A stretch of DNA of 64,000 nt, from contig CBDBZX010000002.1 in assembly GCA_965213645.1 (NCBI GenBank), forward strand, positions 682,001 to 746,000. Direction: 5' to 3'. The stretch is from CBDBZX01 sp965213645 (GTDB lineage: Bacteria > Deinococcota > Deinococci > Deinococcales > Trueperaceae). The translations under genes and the position numbers were made by a program. Each line of letters begins with the position of its first letter. The first letter of the stretch is position 1. Below the pieces are notes generated by a model, which saw only the letters and a program-made list of their open reading frames with translations, searched no databases and was not told where the DNA came from. Of the stretch, positions 1 through 8,166 are shown in pieces.

Positions 1-720
1 GCGGGGTGCGCCTTCTGCGCGACGGGAGCACTGGGCTTCGGGCGCAATTTGACGAGAGCGGAAATTCTAGCGCAACTCATAGAGGTCGCTAGAGCCGAAG
101 GTTTCCCTCCCAAAGAGATTCGCAACGTCGTGCTGATGGGGATGGGTGAGGCGCTCCTCAACTATAACAATGCTATTGGCGCGATTCGCACCATGATTCA
201 TCCGCAAGGGCTCGACATGTCGCCGCGCCGCATCACGCTTTCGACGGTGGGCTTGCCGCAGAAGATTCGGCGCTTGGCGACCGAAGACCTCTCGCTCGTG
301 TTGGCGGTGAGCTTGCACGCACCCGACGAGGAGACGCGCCGCGCAATTATTCCGACGGCGCACGCACACTCCATCGACGACATCATCGCGTCCTTGCACG
401 CTTGGTTTGAAGCGACGAGGCGGCGCGTAACGGTTGAATACACCATGCTGCAAGGGGTGAATGACGCGCTCTGGCAAGCGGAAGCGCTCATCGAGCGTCT
501 GGACGGACTGTTAGCGCACGTCAATCTGATTCCCTTTAATCCGTGGCAAGCCTCTGCGTTTCGCTCGAGCACCACCGCCCAAATCAAAGCCTTCGAAGCG
601 ATCCTGCGCCACGCTGGGCTCTCCGTTTCGGTACGCTTTAGCCGAGGACGCGACGCGGGCGGCGCGTGCGGACAACTTGCGCTGACGCAAACGCCAACAT
701 CTGGCAGTCTACCTCTATAA
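1..720 (+). CDS. rlmN: Dual-specificity RNA methyltransferase RlmN (C-terminal part, 5' end outside window)
   Basis: This radical-SAM enzyme methylates C2 of A2503 in 23S rRNA and of A37 in some tRNAs. The reading frame is open from base 1, and the first codons give AGCAFCATGA, which contains the last two cysteines of the CxxxCxxC iron-sulfur motif. The N-terminal third therefore lies outside the window. Visible family motifs are MGMGEALLNYNN (usually MGMGEPL, so Pro is replaced by Ala), STVGL, VEYTMLQGVND, NLIPFNP and the C-terminal SRGRDAGGACGQL, whose cysteine is the substrate-linked catalytic residue. The stop is TAA at 718-720. Identification is firm; only the truncation by the window edge limits it. 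Confidence 0.96.
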   Translation, partial: AGCAFCATGALGFGRNLTRAEILAQLIEVARAEGFPPKEIRNVVLMGMGEALLNYNNAIGAIRTMIHPQGLDMSPRRITLSTVGLPQKIRRLATEDLSLVLAVSLHAPDEETRRAIIPTAHAHSIDDIIASLHAWFEATRRRVTVEYTMLQGVNDALWQAEALIERLDGLLAHVNLIPFNPWQASAFRSSTTAQIKAFEAILRHAGLSVSVRFSRGRDAGGACGQLALTQTPTSGSLPL

Positions 721-764
721 TTAAACGCAACGAACCACCCTATAACGCTTATGGACTAACCTTT

Positions 765-1175
765 ATGACCCGAAGCGAAGCTCGAGACGCTATCCAACGC
801 CAATTTAGAAAAACAGTGGATCGCGACGTCTCTTTTTTGGTTTATGATCAATTGATCGCCGAAGGACATAGGCAAGCCGCAGCGTTATGTACTCACTCGC
901 ATAAGGTGATTAGCGAACGGCTGTGGGCGAACTTTTCATTCGACTGGTCAAAGGTGTTTTTTAATCCAGGGGGTACGGTGGGTAAAGCGAGTGCATTTCT
1001 CCAGGCTAAGGCGGAGTTGAGTTATGTTTGGTCGTTGGCTGGTGGCGAATTCAACGAGACGCTCAGAGAACTCGAGCTGGCTTTACTGGGGGACCTAAAC
1101 GCACTGTGGGCTGAGTGGGCAGGTTATTTTCTCACTTCATCTCCAGAACTCGCGGTAGCTATAGATCAACCTTAG
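765..1175 (+). CDS. Hypothetical protein, 136 aa
   Basis: I do not recognise the family. The open frame extends upstream into the end of rlmN, but the ATG at 765 (MTRSEARDAIQRQF) removes that overlap and is the sensible start. The protein is predicted to be soluble and mostly helical, with no signal peptide or membrane segment. It contains a region rich in aromatic residues (ANFSFDWSKVFFNPGG) and a C-terminal half rich in Leu, Glu and Trp. It lies 44 bp after rlmN on the same strand and could be cotranscribed. Codon use looks like that of the neighbours, which supports a real gene. Confidence 0.6.
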   Translation: MTRSEARDAIQRQFRKTVDRDVSFLVYDQLIAEGHRQAAALCTHSHKVISERLWANFSFDWSKVFFNPGGTVGKASAFLQAKAELSYVWSLAGGEFNETLRELELALLGDLNALWAEWAGYFLTSSPELAVAIDQP

Positions 1176-1325
1176 AACACCGTTTACGTGAAGATTCGAA
1201 CACTCACCCATCAAACGCCGCCCTCGTGTCAGATTTAATATAAGGGAGTGTGCGCGACGTACTACCATGTCCCGAATCTTGCTGTGTTTGCGCCCTTATA
1301 GGCGAGGCACGCTTTGGAGGCACGA

Positions 1326-2942
1326 ATGAAAGTCATCACTTGCGGCGTTTTAATCGCGGCGTCGGCCTGCGCCACCCTGGGACACGCGCAACCGAGTTGG
1401 GCTACCCCTTCTGCGCCCTTATCCTCACAACCTGTATCCTCACGCTCAGCGCCACAACCAGTAACCTCACAAACTACTGAGCGTCCAGCGACCTTATCGA
1501 GTTTACTCAAAGAGACGAGGGACAACCCCGAAAATGTTGAAGCGTGGATCAATTTGGGGCAGCGCTATCTGGACAGCGGTGTGTTAGAGCGAGCTAAAGA
1601 GAGCTTTTTAGAAGCGGTCACGCTCGACTACCTCTCGGCGGAGGCGCACTTTGGCTTGGGCCTCACCGAGTACGCAAGAGGTGACTTCACCTCTGCGCTG
1701 TTCGAGTTTGGCGAAGTTTCACGTCTTTTCCCTACGCGCTTCGACGGACATTTCAACCGCGCTGTCACCTTAGCGAAGCTGCGCCGCACCGAAGAAGCGG
1801 TGAGCGCGTTTCAAGAGGCGCTCGCACAAGCGGAGCCCGAAGCGAGCGCCGCAGCGCAAGTGGATGCGTACTTGGGGTTGGCGGAGCAGCTTAAAACGTT
1901 GGCGCGCTTCGAGGAGGCCGCCGAAGCCTACGCCGCCGCAGGCAACTTGACTCAAGACCGTGAGCAGTATGGCGAGCTGACCTACGGGCGCGCTGACGCG
2001 CTCTACCGTGCGGGTCAAGGCTTAGACGCGCTGCCTAGCTTGGGCGGGCTCGAGGGTGACTACCGCGTCGATACGCTCATCGCCGACATCTACGCGCAAG
2101 CCGGACAAAACGACTACGCCCTGCGCTCGCTGAGCCGCGCCGCTCGCAACGCAGAGGCGGCAGGCGACGCGGACGCGCAAGCGCGTCTCTTGACCAAGCT
2201 CGGCACCTTGCAGCGCGACCTCGGACGTGAGGCGGACGCAGCCGCGTCCTTTGAGCGAGCGGTGAATGTTGACCCTGGCTCGAGCGGAGCCCGCTACAAC
2301 CTGGGCCTCAGCTACTTGGAGAACGGTCAACCTCAGGCCGCCCTGGAGCCGCTCCAGCAAGCGCTACGCTTAGAAGACGGTACAGAAACCAGTGGCGCGA
2401 CGTACCTCGCCTTAGCCAGCGCCTACGACCGTCTCGGCCAGCCCGACGAGGCGCGGCGCAACGCGGAAGCCGCCGCGCAGCGCCTCAGTGACGCTGAGCT
2501 GCGCAGCGACGCCAACTTCATCGTCGGACGCTCGCTCTACCGCCTCGGCGACTACCGGGGCGCACGCATTGCCTTAGAGCAAGTCGTCGCGGAGCAACCG
2601 GGCAACGCCGACGCGCAACTCTGGGCGGGGCTCGCCCACTATCAAGCGGGTCAGTACCGTAACGCCGCGCAGTTCTACGAACGCGCCGTGCAACTGAATC
2701 CCGAGAGCGCCGAAGCGCGGATCAACCTGGGCGCAGCCTACCTCGCAGGGGAGCGCTACGAGGACGCCGAACTCGTCTACGAACTCCTCATCCAGCAGAC
2801 CGGCGGCGACGCCGACACCTTTTATAACTTGGGCTGGTCGCTCCTCTCGCAAGGGCGCGGCAACGAGGCGCGTCAGGCGTGGCAACGCTCATCCGACATG
2901 GGTTATACACCTGCTCGCACGGCGTTGAGGCAGTATTTCTGA
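1326..2942 (+). CDS. Secreted tetratricopeptide-repeat protein
   Basis: This is a 538-residue protein with a signal peptide at about residues 1-22 (MKVITCGVLIAASACATLGHAQ), then a Ser/Pro/Thr-rich linker to about residue 55. Tandem TPR helices fill the rest; typical pieces are AEAHFGLGLTEYARGDF, SGARYNLGLSYLENG, ADAQLWAGLAHYQAGQY and AEARINLGAAYLAGERY. TPR arrays are protein-protein scaffolds, and an exported one suggests a role in the cell envelope or in assembling exported complexes. ATG 1326 is chosen because GGAGG at 1317-1321 lies just ahead of it. An inverted-repeat element follows the stop. The partner proteins are unknown. Confidence 0.88.
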   Translation: MKVITCGVLIAASACATLGHAQPSWATPSAPLSSQPVSSRSAPQPVTSQTTERPATLSSLLKETRDNPENVEAWINLGQRYLDSGVLERAKESFLEAVTLDYLSAEAHFGLGLTEYARGDFTSALFEFGEVSRLFPTRFDGHFNRAVTLAKLRRTEEAVSAFQEALAQAEPEASAAAQVDAYLGLAEQLKTLARFEEAAEAYAAAGNLTQDREQYGELTYGRADALYRAGQGLDALPSLGGLEGDYRVDTLIADIYAQAGQNDYALRSLSRAARNAEAAGDADAQARLLTKLGTLQRDLGREADAAASFERAVNVDPGSSGARYNLGLSYLENGQPQAALEPLQQALRLEDGTETSGATYLALASAYDRLGQPDEARRNAEAAAQRLSDAELRSDANFIVGRSLYRLGDYRGARIALEQVVAEQPGNADAQLWAGLAHYQAGQYRNAAQFYERAVQLNPESAEARINLGAAYLAGERYEDAELVYELLIQQTGGDADTFYNLGWSLLSQGRGNEARQAWQRSSDMGYTPARTALRQYF

Positions 2943-2984
2943 GAGGCGTATACCTGCTGAGCAGCTCAATCAAATTTGAATGAC

Positions 2985-3107
2985 GCAGGTCTCAGCTCGA
3001 AGAGCTAGCGGAACTTCATCTCCGAATGCGCCTACCACACGGTACTTTATTCACTAGTAACGTTTATGACTAGGTAGAATCCCGCTAGCCTGAAGGCTGA
3101 GACCTGC
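2985..3107. repeat. Dispersed inverted-repeat element, family C (copy 1)
   Basis: The ends form terminal inverted repeats. The left end reads GCAGGTCTCAGC and continues to CTAGCGG; the right end, reverse complemented, reads the same with a short mismatch in the middle. It fills the gap between the TPR and SPOR genes. Related copies are at 10185-10285, 21599-21723 and, inverted, 27440-27562. There is no coding capacity, so it resembles a MITE-like non-autonomous element. Confidence 0.7.
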
Positions 3108-3137
3108 TATCAAATACTTCTAAAGCTAATTTCGTTT

Positions 3138-3143
3138 TAGAAT
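3138..3143 (+). promoter_or_regulatory. -10 element TAGAAT, leaderless start of the SPOR gene
   Basis: TAGAAT is followed by 5 nt and ATG 3149, with no Shine-Dalgarno. The transcript would begin at or next to the start codon. Confidence 0.55.
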
Positions 3144-3148
3144 AGGGC

Positions 3149-4234
3149 ATGGATTGGTTAAGACGCAACTGGCCCGACCTCATCATCGCTGTCGCTTTAG
3201 TCGCGGTCATCGCGATGATCGTGGCAACTCTACTAGGGGGCAGCCCCCTTCTCTCCTTCGGTGGACAAGGAGGCGACGCGGGTGGCCGCCCCACTGAGCA
3301 GCCTCCAGCCGCGCAGGGCTCGCAAAACCCTGGGCGAGACGCCGAACAAAACACTGGACAAAATGCCCAGCAGAATTCCGAGTCACCAGCGGGTGCGAAC
3401 AACAACGCGCAACAAGCGGGCATCGAACCCGTCGTGCCCGATTTGCCTAATGAAGGGGCGAGTGCGAATGCTCCAGAGAACGCAGACGACGCGCAGGCCG
3501 GTGAGTCAACCCCCGCTCAGGACGCCGGGCAAGCAGCCGATAATGTGACAGGTGACGCAGCAAGCGGCGCAGCCGACGCTACAACTGATGATAGTGCGGC
3601 GGCTGGAACAGGGGAGACGCCCGCCGCTGAGCCGATAGAAGGAGCCTCTTACCGCGTGTCGGTAGGGGCCTTTGCCTCGAGAGAAGGCGCTCAAAACCTC
3701 ACCGAGCGCTACAGCGGTGAAGGGCTCCCCACCTTCATCGCCTCGCAGGGCGACTTGAGCCTCGCCCTCGTCGGCCCCTACGCAACCGAAGAGGAAGCGA
3801 ACCGCGTCGCGCAGCAGATTATCGAGGCTGGTGGAGAAGCGCTCGTCTATTCCTATGAGCCGGATGTGGAGGAAGCGACCGGCGACGCAGCCTCGACTTC
3901 GGACGCTACAGCGAGTCAAAGCGATTCGACCACTCAAGAGGACACCGCACAGGCGAGCGGTGAAGAGATTAGCACGCCGACCTCCACTGACACATCCACC
4001 GACACCGCTCAGACCAGCGGCACCTTTTTACAAGCGGGCGCGTTTGGCTCCTCGGACAGTGCGCAGTCGCGGCGCGAGCAAATCGAAGAACTCGGTTACG
4101 CAACCTCTGAGCGCGAAGCGACGACGGGGTTGGTTCGGCTCTTCGTGGGCCCTTTCGGACCTAACGAAATTGAAGAGGCGCAGGCGCGACTTCAGACGCT
4201 CGGCATCGACAGCTTTCCAGTCACGCTACCCTGA
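3149..4234 (+). CDS. Membrane-anchored protein with two SPOR domains
   Basis: This 361-residue protein has a short cytoplasmic N-terminus, one membrane segment at about residues 10-30 (LIIAVALVAVIAMIVATLL) and a long low-complexity linker rich in Ala, Gln, Asn, Thr and Asp. It has two SPOR modules. The first spans about residues 168-235 (SYRVSVGAFASREGAQNL to ALVGPYATEEEANRVAQQI) and the second the last 70 residues (TFLQAGAFGSSDSAQSRREQ to RLFVGPFGPNEIEEAQARL). SPOR domains bind denuded peptidoglycan glycans at division sites. The architecture matches FtsN- or DedD-like envelope proteins, but no essential FtsN motif is visible, so a division role is an inference. Confidence 0.88.
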   Translation: MDWLRRNWPDLIIAVALVAVIAMIVATLLGGSPLLSFGGQGGDAGGRPTEQPPAAQGSQNPGRDAEQNTGQNAQQNSESPAGANNNAQQAGIEPVVPDLPNEGASANAPENADDAQAGESTPAQDAGQAADNVTGDAASGAADATTDDSAAAGTGETPAAEPIEGASYRVSVGAFASREGAQNLTERYSGEGLPTFIASQGDLSLALVGPYATEEEANRVAQQIIEAGGEALVYSYEPDVEEATGDAASTSDATASQSDSTTQEDTAQASGEEISTPTSTDTSTDTAQTSGTFLQAGAFGSSDSAQSRREQIEELGYATSEREATTGLVRLFVGPFGPNEIEEAQARLQTLGIDSFPVTLP

Positions 4235-4370
4235 TGTTTAAGCCGATGTTTAAGCGGACGGTGACGCGCTGACGTCTTACCGCGACGGTCAGCCGTTTAA
4301 TTACCTACTTGCGCGTTCATCACCCGACGATCTCCCCTGCAGCCACCGAAGAGGTTTTGTATTAGGTGAG

Positions 4371-4396
4371 TAGGGGCGATTCATGAATCGCCCCTA
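4371..4396. repeat. Perfect 26-bp palindrome of the TAGGGGCGATTCA type
   Basis: The left half TAGGGGCGATTCA is followed directly by its exact reverse complement. The right end contains the stop codon of the minus-strand SDR gene (4394-4396). It lies between two convergent genes and may act as a bidirectional terminator. Similar palindromes occur at 27600, 27669 and 32099. Confidence 0.85.
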
Positions 4397-5098
4397 AACG
4401 TTCCAGCCCCCTGCCACCTCGAGCGTCACCCCCGTTATATACCGCGCTCCCGGTGAGATGAGGTACTTCGCGGCTGCGGTGAGTTCGTCCAAGGTTCCAG
4501 AGCGTCCCATCGGCAAGTCCTCAGGTTCCGAGACGCTGTTCTCTATGATGCCGGGCGAGATGACGTTCACCGTAATCTTGTTTTTGGCCTCCACTTTGGC
4601 GAGCGCTTTGCTGTAGAGAATCACGCCCGTCTTAGCGGCGCTATACGCCACGATGCTCGGCCTCGCCTTGATAAGTTCTGCGCCTGCGTAGCCCAGGTTG
4701 ATGATGCGTCCCCCCCTTTCACGCATCAGCGGAACGGCGGCGCGGCAGGTGTAGAAGGTGCTGTGCAGGTTCGAGGCGAACATAGCGTGCCAATCGTCTA
4801 TCTCTAGTTCATCCAACGGCGTAAAGAGGTAGTCGCCGACGTTGTTGACGAGGACATCCAAACGTCCGAGTTGACGATGTGTGTCGTTGACCAAACTCGC
4901 CGCTTGCTCGGCGTCGGTCACGTCCGCTTGTAAGGTGATGGCGTCGACGCCACGACCTTTTGCGGTTTGGGCGACCTCTTGCGCTTCGTCTCGACTCTTT
5001 CGGTAATGCACCGCCACGTCGTACCCCTCTTCGGCCAACATCAGCGCGAGGGCTCTGCCGATGCCTTTGGCAGAGCCGGTGACTAGTGCGGCAGGCAT
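4394..5098 (-). CDS. Short-chain dehydrogenase/reductase (FabG-like)
   Basis: This is a classical SDR of 234 residues. The NAD(P)-binding loop TGSAKGIGRAL is at about residue 7, NNVG (the NNAG equivalent) is near residue 86, and the catalytic YSAAK tyrosine-lysine pair is near residues 152-156. The substrate is not predictable; FabG-like 3-oxoacyl or sugar/alcohol oxidoreduction are options. The start overlaps the end of the Nudix gene by 16 bp on the same strand, so the two form an operon. The stop codon falls inside a perfect palindrome. Confidence 0.9.
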   Translation of the reverse strand: MPAALVTGSAKGIGRALALMLAEEGYDVAVHYRKSRDEAQEVAQTAKGRGVDAITLQADVTDAEQAASLVNDTHRQLGRLDVLVNNVGDYLFTPLDELEIDDWHAMFASNLHSTFYTCRAAVPLMRERGGRIINLGYAGAELIKARPSIVAYSAAKTGVILYSKALAKVEAKNKITVNVISPGIIENSVSEPEDLPMGRSGTLDELTAAAKYLISPGARYITGVTLEVAGGWNV

Positions 5099-5520
5099 GA
5101 GAGCTTCTCGAGAGGCCGATGCTGCAAATAAAACTCAATCAGCTTACGGGTCGGTGCGTTGAGGTCATACGTCAGCGCCCTTTCAGGCGAAACCCACGTG
5201 TACGCCTCCGCTTCCTCGTTGAGCGTGACCTCTTCGCGTTCGCTTACGGCGATGAAGTTGAGCAGGATGAAGTGTGCGCTCTTGCAAAATTCACTGCTTT
5301 GGACCGCCTCTTGGACGGGTCCCCAATATATCTCGCTCAGCGTGAGATCTGTTTCTTCTAAAAACTCGCGTTTCAGCGCTCTCCTCATCGTCTCACCGTA
5401 GTCGATTTTGCCCCCTGGCACGCCCCATTTGCCGCGCCACTTGTGCGTCTTGACGATGAGCACGCGCTTCGAAGGCCCGACAACGAGTGCGCCGACGGTG
5501 GCGAGCGGGTATTCAGGCAT
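5083..5520 (-). CDS. Nudix hydrolase
   Basis: The protein has 145 residues. A complete Nudix box is visible from about residue 36: GGKIDYGETMRRALKREF followed by LEET, matching the GX5EX7REUXEEXGU signature for divalent-metal-dependent hydrolysis of nucleoside diphosphate-linked substrates. The exact substrate is not predictable; the general form (LIVKTHKWRGKWGVPGGK) is like the NTP-cleansing or ADP-sugar members. It is transcribed divergently from the phosphodiesterase gene at 5596, from a region with an overlapping -10 palindrome (5580-5587). The downstream SDR gene overlaps it. Confidence 0.92.
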   Translation of the reverse strand: MPEYPLATVGALVVGPSKRVLIVKTHKWRGKWGVPGGKIDYGETMRRALKREFLEETDLTLSEIYWGPVQEAVQSSEFCKSAHFILLNFIAVSEREEVTLNEEAEAYTWVSPERALTYDLNAPTRKLIEFYLQHRPLEKLSCLPH

Positions 5521-5579
5521 GGTGAGACCTCTCGAGACGAAAGAAGACAGAGAGATTCGCGGTCTGATTCATGGAGATG

Positions 5580-5587
5580 AGTATACT
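5580..5587. promoter_or_regulatory. Shared bidirectional -10 element AGTATACT
   Basis: The palindrome gives TATACT on both strands. On the plus strand 8 nt separate it from ATG 5596 (leaderless). On the minus strand it lies about 60 bp upstream of the Nudix start. Confidence 0.5.
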
Positions 5588-5595
5588 GCGTTGTC

Positions 5596-6417
5596 ATGTT
5601 TCTTCTGTGGTTGCTAAGTCTCGTTGCGCTGCTCATACTCTGGGCGCTGCTTTGGTCCCCTCGACCTCTTCCCGACGTTAGCGCGACATCCCCTCTCCTC
5701 ATCGGACATCGCGGGATGCGTGGGCGCTTGCCTGAAAACAGCTTGGGGGCGTTCAAAGCTGCATTCGAGGCGGGTTTAGACGGCGTCGAATTCGACGTGC
5801 AGAGGAGTTGTGACGGCAACCTCTTTATCTATCATGACTTCGACCTCGCGGATGGACGCGCAGCGCGTTCGCTCACCTTGGCGGAACTGCAACGCTTTGA
5901 CCCTAATATCCCCAGCTTAGGCGACCTCTTTACACTAGCAAGAAGGTATCCAGGTAAGTTGCTCAACCTCGAGGTTAAATCTCAAAGCTTGCGCTCAGAT
6001 GGATTAGAGCGAGAGGTCGTTAGAGCGGTTCGTGATTATGAATTAACGGGGCGGGTGTTGGTCTCGAGCTTCAACCCTCTCTCCCTCGTGCGCGTGCGCC
6101 TCCTCGCCCCCGAATTGCGCACTGCCCTCCTCTACGCCCCCGATTTACCTCTACCTCTTCGCTCTGGACACCTCGCCAGATGGTTACACGTGGACGCGCT
6201 GCACCCCCATCACAGCCAAGTTGATGCGAAGCTGCTGCGCTGGGCGGCGCGTCACCGTCTACCTGTCAACACGTGGACGGTGAACGAAAGCGCACGTGTG
6301 AAAGAGCTTACACGGCTCCATGTGAACGGTCTCATGGCGGATGACCCCACAACGTTAAAAGATGGGGTGTTAGCTGCCAAGCGTTTGGGAAACGCACAGT
6401 TAGATGTGCAAACGTAG
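5596..6417 (+). CDS. Glycerophosphodiester phosphodiesterase family protein
   Basis: The protein has 273 residues with an N-terminal membrane anchor at about residues 2-20 (LLWLLSLVALLILWALL). The GDPD barrel follows, with the signatures GHRGMRGRLPENSL, DGVEFDVQ and IYHDFDL, which hold the metal-binding and catalytic His/Glu/Asp residues. It would release glycerol-3-phosphate from glycerophosphodiesters or deacylated lipids. The barrel end (LPVNTWTVNE, NGLMADDP) is typical. The start is placed at ATG 5596 right behind a -10 TATACT. A small Cse60-like gene follows after 10 bp. Confidence 0.93.
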   Translation: MFLLWLLSLVALLILWALLWSPRPLPDVSATSPLLIGHRGMRGRLPENSLGAFKAAFEAGLDGVEFDVQRSCDGNLFIYHDFDLADGRAARSLTLAELQRFDPNIPSLGDLFTLARRYPGKLLNLEVKSQSLRSDGLEREVVRAVRDYELTGRVLVSSFNPLSLVRVRLLAPELRTALLYAPDLPLPLRSGHLARWLHVDALHPHHSQVDAKLLRWAARHRLPVNTWTVNESARVKELTRLHVNGLMADDPTTLKDGVLAAKRLGNAQLDVQT

Positions 6418-6427
6418 AGGAGAAACT

Positions 6428-6619
6428 GTGGAGCCAAAATTCAAGCTGATCACCTCGAGTGGTGTCGATACTTTCGAAGAGAGGTTAAACACCTTTATCA
6501 CCTCTTTAGGGGTGGACGACATCATCGTAGACGTCAAGTTTTCAACCTCAGCAACCGGGCAGGGCGTGGAGTACAGCGCTCTAGTCTACTATCAGCAGAC
6601 CGAAAGTTGGTCGGATTAG
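6428..6619 (+). CDS. Small Cse60-like protein, 63 aa
   Basis: The start is GTG 6428, preceded by AGGAG at 6418-6422. The sequence (FEERLNTFITSLGVDDII, then VDVKFSTSA and YSALVYYQ) resembles the short Spore_Cse60 / DUF2758 family, whose function is unknown outside Bacillus sporulation. Nothing here suggests sporulation. The stop TAG overlaps the next GTG by one base (TAGTG), so translation of the response regulator is probably coupled to this gene. The family call rests on overall pattern, not on a catalytic motif. Confidence 0.6.
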   Translation: MEPKFKLITSSGVDTFEERLNTFITSLGVDDIIVDVKFSTSATGQGVEYSALVYYQQTESWSD

Positions 6620-7764
6620 TGGCAACTGCAACGAAGAGTGGGGTGAAAAGCGGGGCGAAGAGCGCAGCAACCAACAAGGTTAATATCGTCAGTCAACCCG
6701 TCAAGAAGTCGAATACCAATCGGCTCGTCCTGACCGTGGACGACGACACCGCGATCCGCAAGCTCATCGAGGTGAGCCTCGTCTCGGCAGGCTTCGCTGT
6801 GATTACCTTTGACCGGGCGAGAGACGCCTTGGAGGAGCTTAAAGGCGGACTGCGCCCGGACGTCATCATCTCGGACGTGACGATGCCCGTGATGGACGGC
6901 TTCGAGTTCTGTGAGAACGCGCGTGGTATCGCCGAGCTGCGCGGGGTCCCCTTTATCTTTTTGACCGCTCTAAACGAGCGCGAGCACGTGCGCCACGGCA
7001 TGTCGCTGGGCGCGGACGACTACCTCACCAAGCCCTTCGAGCGCTCTGAGGTCATTCACGCCGTCGAGCGGCGCATCGAGCGCTTCGCGGAGATTCGTAA
7101 GCCCGTCGAGGGCGTCGTCAAGGCGTCGGCGTTGGGCGCACCTTTGGTCGAAAAAGGGGGCGAGCGGCTCGATTGGGACTCCTTGAAGGCGTTGGAGCTA
7201 TTCTTTTACCTCTTGGAACACCCCGACGGCGTGAGTACCTTTGAGGTCGCGGAGGCGCTCTGGCCCGGCAAAACCGAGTCGAAAGCGAGCAGTTCCTTTC
7301 ACACGACGCTCTACCGCTTGCGCAAGGTGATGGGCGGCGAAATCGTGGAGTCGGCGAACCGCCGTTACTATTTACAGCGCAATTTAGAGATAACGTACGA
7401 CGCGGAGCGCTACCGCTCGAGCAGTCTCGCCGCGCAGTCGAGCGGCGCGTTAGAGGACTACACCCAGCTCTTAGAGCTGTACCGAGGTGACTTTTTAACT
7501 GGGGTGGACTCGGAGTGGGCTGAGGTGACGAGGGCCGAACTTCACGCCGACCACCTCACCAACCTCTTGACGGCGGCGGAGATGGCAGAGACGAGCGAGG
7601 ATTATGACAGTGCCACCCGCTTTTACAGCGCTATGACCGAGCACGACCCCTACAGCGAAACTGCCTGGGAGGGCTTGGCGAATATTTGGGAGCTGCGTGG
7701 GCAGAGCGCTAAAGCGGCTGAGACGCGCGAGCGTTTTGAGACCCTGATGGAAGCAGATTTCTGA
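6619..7764 (+). CDS. Response regulator with SARP-type output (receiver + winged helix + BTAD)
   Basis: The protein has 381 residues from GTG 6619. A basic Ser/Lys-rich N-terminal tail of about 35 residues precedes a complete receiver: acidic pocket VDDDTAIR, phosphoacceptor Asp in IISDVTMPVMDG, FLTALNE and YLTKPFE. A winged-helix DNA-binding region follows (KALELFFYLLEHPDG, LWPGKTESKASSSF, TTLYRLRKVMGG). The C-terminus is a bacterial transcriptional activator domain (LELYRGDFLTGVD to TAWEGLANIWELRGQSAKA). It should be a phosphorylation-controlled activator. No histidine kinase is adjacent. The neighbour upstream is the Cse60-like gene, overlapping by one base. A strong hairpin terminator follows at 7781. 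Confidence 0.88.
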   Translation: MATATKSGVKSGAKSAATNKVNIVSQPVKKSNTNRLVLTVDDDTAIRKLIEVSLVSAGFAVITFDRARDALEELKGGLRPDVIISDVTMPVMDGFEFCENARGIAELRGVPFIFLTALNEREHVRHGMSLGADDYLTKPFERSEVIHAVERRIERFAEIRKPVEGVVKASALGAPLVEKGGERLDWDSLKALELFFYLLEHPDGVSTFEVAEALWPGKTESKASSSFHTTLYRLRKVMGGEIVESANRRYYLQRNLEITYDAERYRSSSLAAQSSGALEDYTQLLELYRGDFLTGVDSEWAEVTRAELHADHLTNLLTAAEMAETSEDYDSATRFYSAMTEHDPYSETAWEGLANIWELRGQSAKAAETRERFETLMEADF

Positions 7765-7780
7765 GTGTTTCTTTTCAATG

Positions 7781-7823
7781 AAAAAGCAGGTTGAGTGTTT
7801 TAGACTACTCAACCTGCTTTTTT
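7781..7823. terminator. Rho-independent terminator, bidirectional
   Basis: The stem is GCAGGTTGAGT paired with ACTCAACCTGC (11 bp), flanked by an A tract on the left and TTTTTT on the right. It ends the response-regulator transcript and would also work on the minus strand. Confidence 0.88.
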
Positions 7824-7879
7824 GTCTAGTCTCGAGCAACCTCGAGCCAATTCACTATAAGGTCAAAGAATCAAACTCA

Positions 7880-8134
7880 GTACACCGTAAACTAAGTTTC
7901 GCGACACTGTTGTCACCCTGTTCATGTAGTCGGGCGCAGCCTTGCGGAGTGCAGCCCCCTTTCGGGGACCTACGGCGACGCAGTCGAGGGGTCTCGTTTG
8001 GCTACGCCAAAACTACGTAACTCGCAATCTCTATCAGAGGAGTCAGCAAGGTCAGAGATTCTTCGACTCTGCGTTGCGGAGTCTATCCTGTAAAGGGCTC
8101 AGAATGACATGATTCATTTTTTATCTGATGCCGT
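7880..8134. repeat. Dispersed inverted-repeat element, family A (copy 1)
   Basis: The element starts near TACACCGTAA and contains the core words GTCACCCTGTTCA, GTCGAGGGGTCTCG, GGTCAGAGATTCTTCG and CTCAGAATGACATGA. These words recur in the same order at 35127-35285 and 62169-62379, inverted at 29760-30069, and in part at 45367-45544. It is noncoding. Together with the terminator at 7781 it fills the 400-bp gap before the aldo-keto reductase gene. Confidence 0.8.
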
Positions 8135-8166
8135 GCCCAGTCTTGTTTTTGCATAACCCGCTCGAG

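Noticed and set aside
1250..1480. Small plus-strand frame before the TPR gene
   Set aside because: It overlaps the TPR signal peptide in another frame, has no RBS and no coding pattern.
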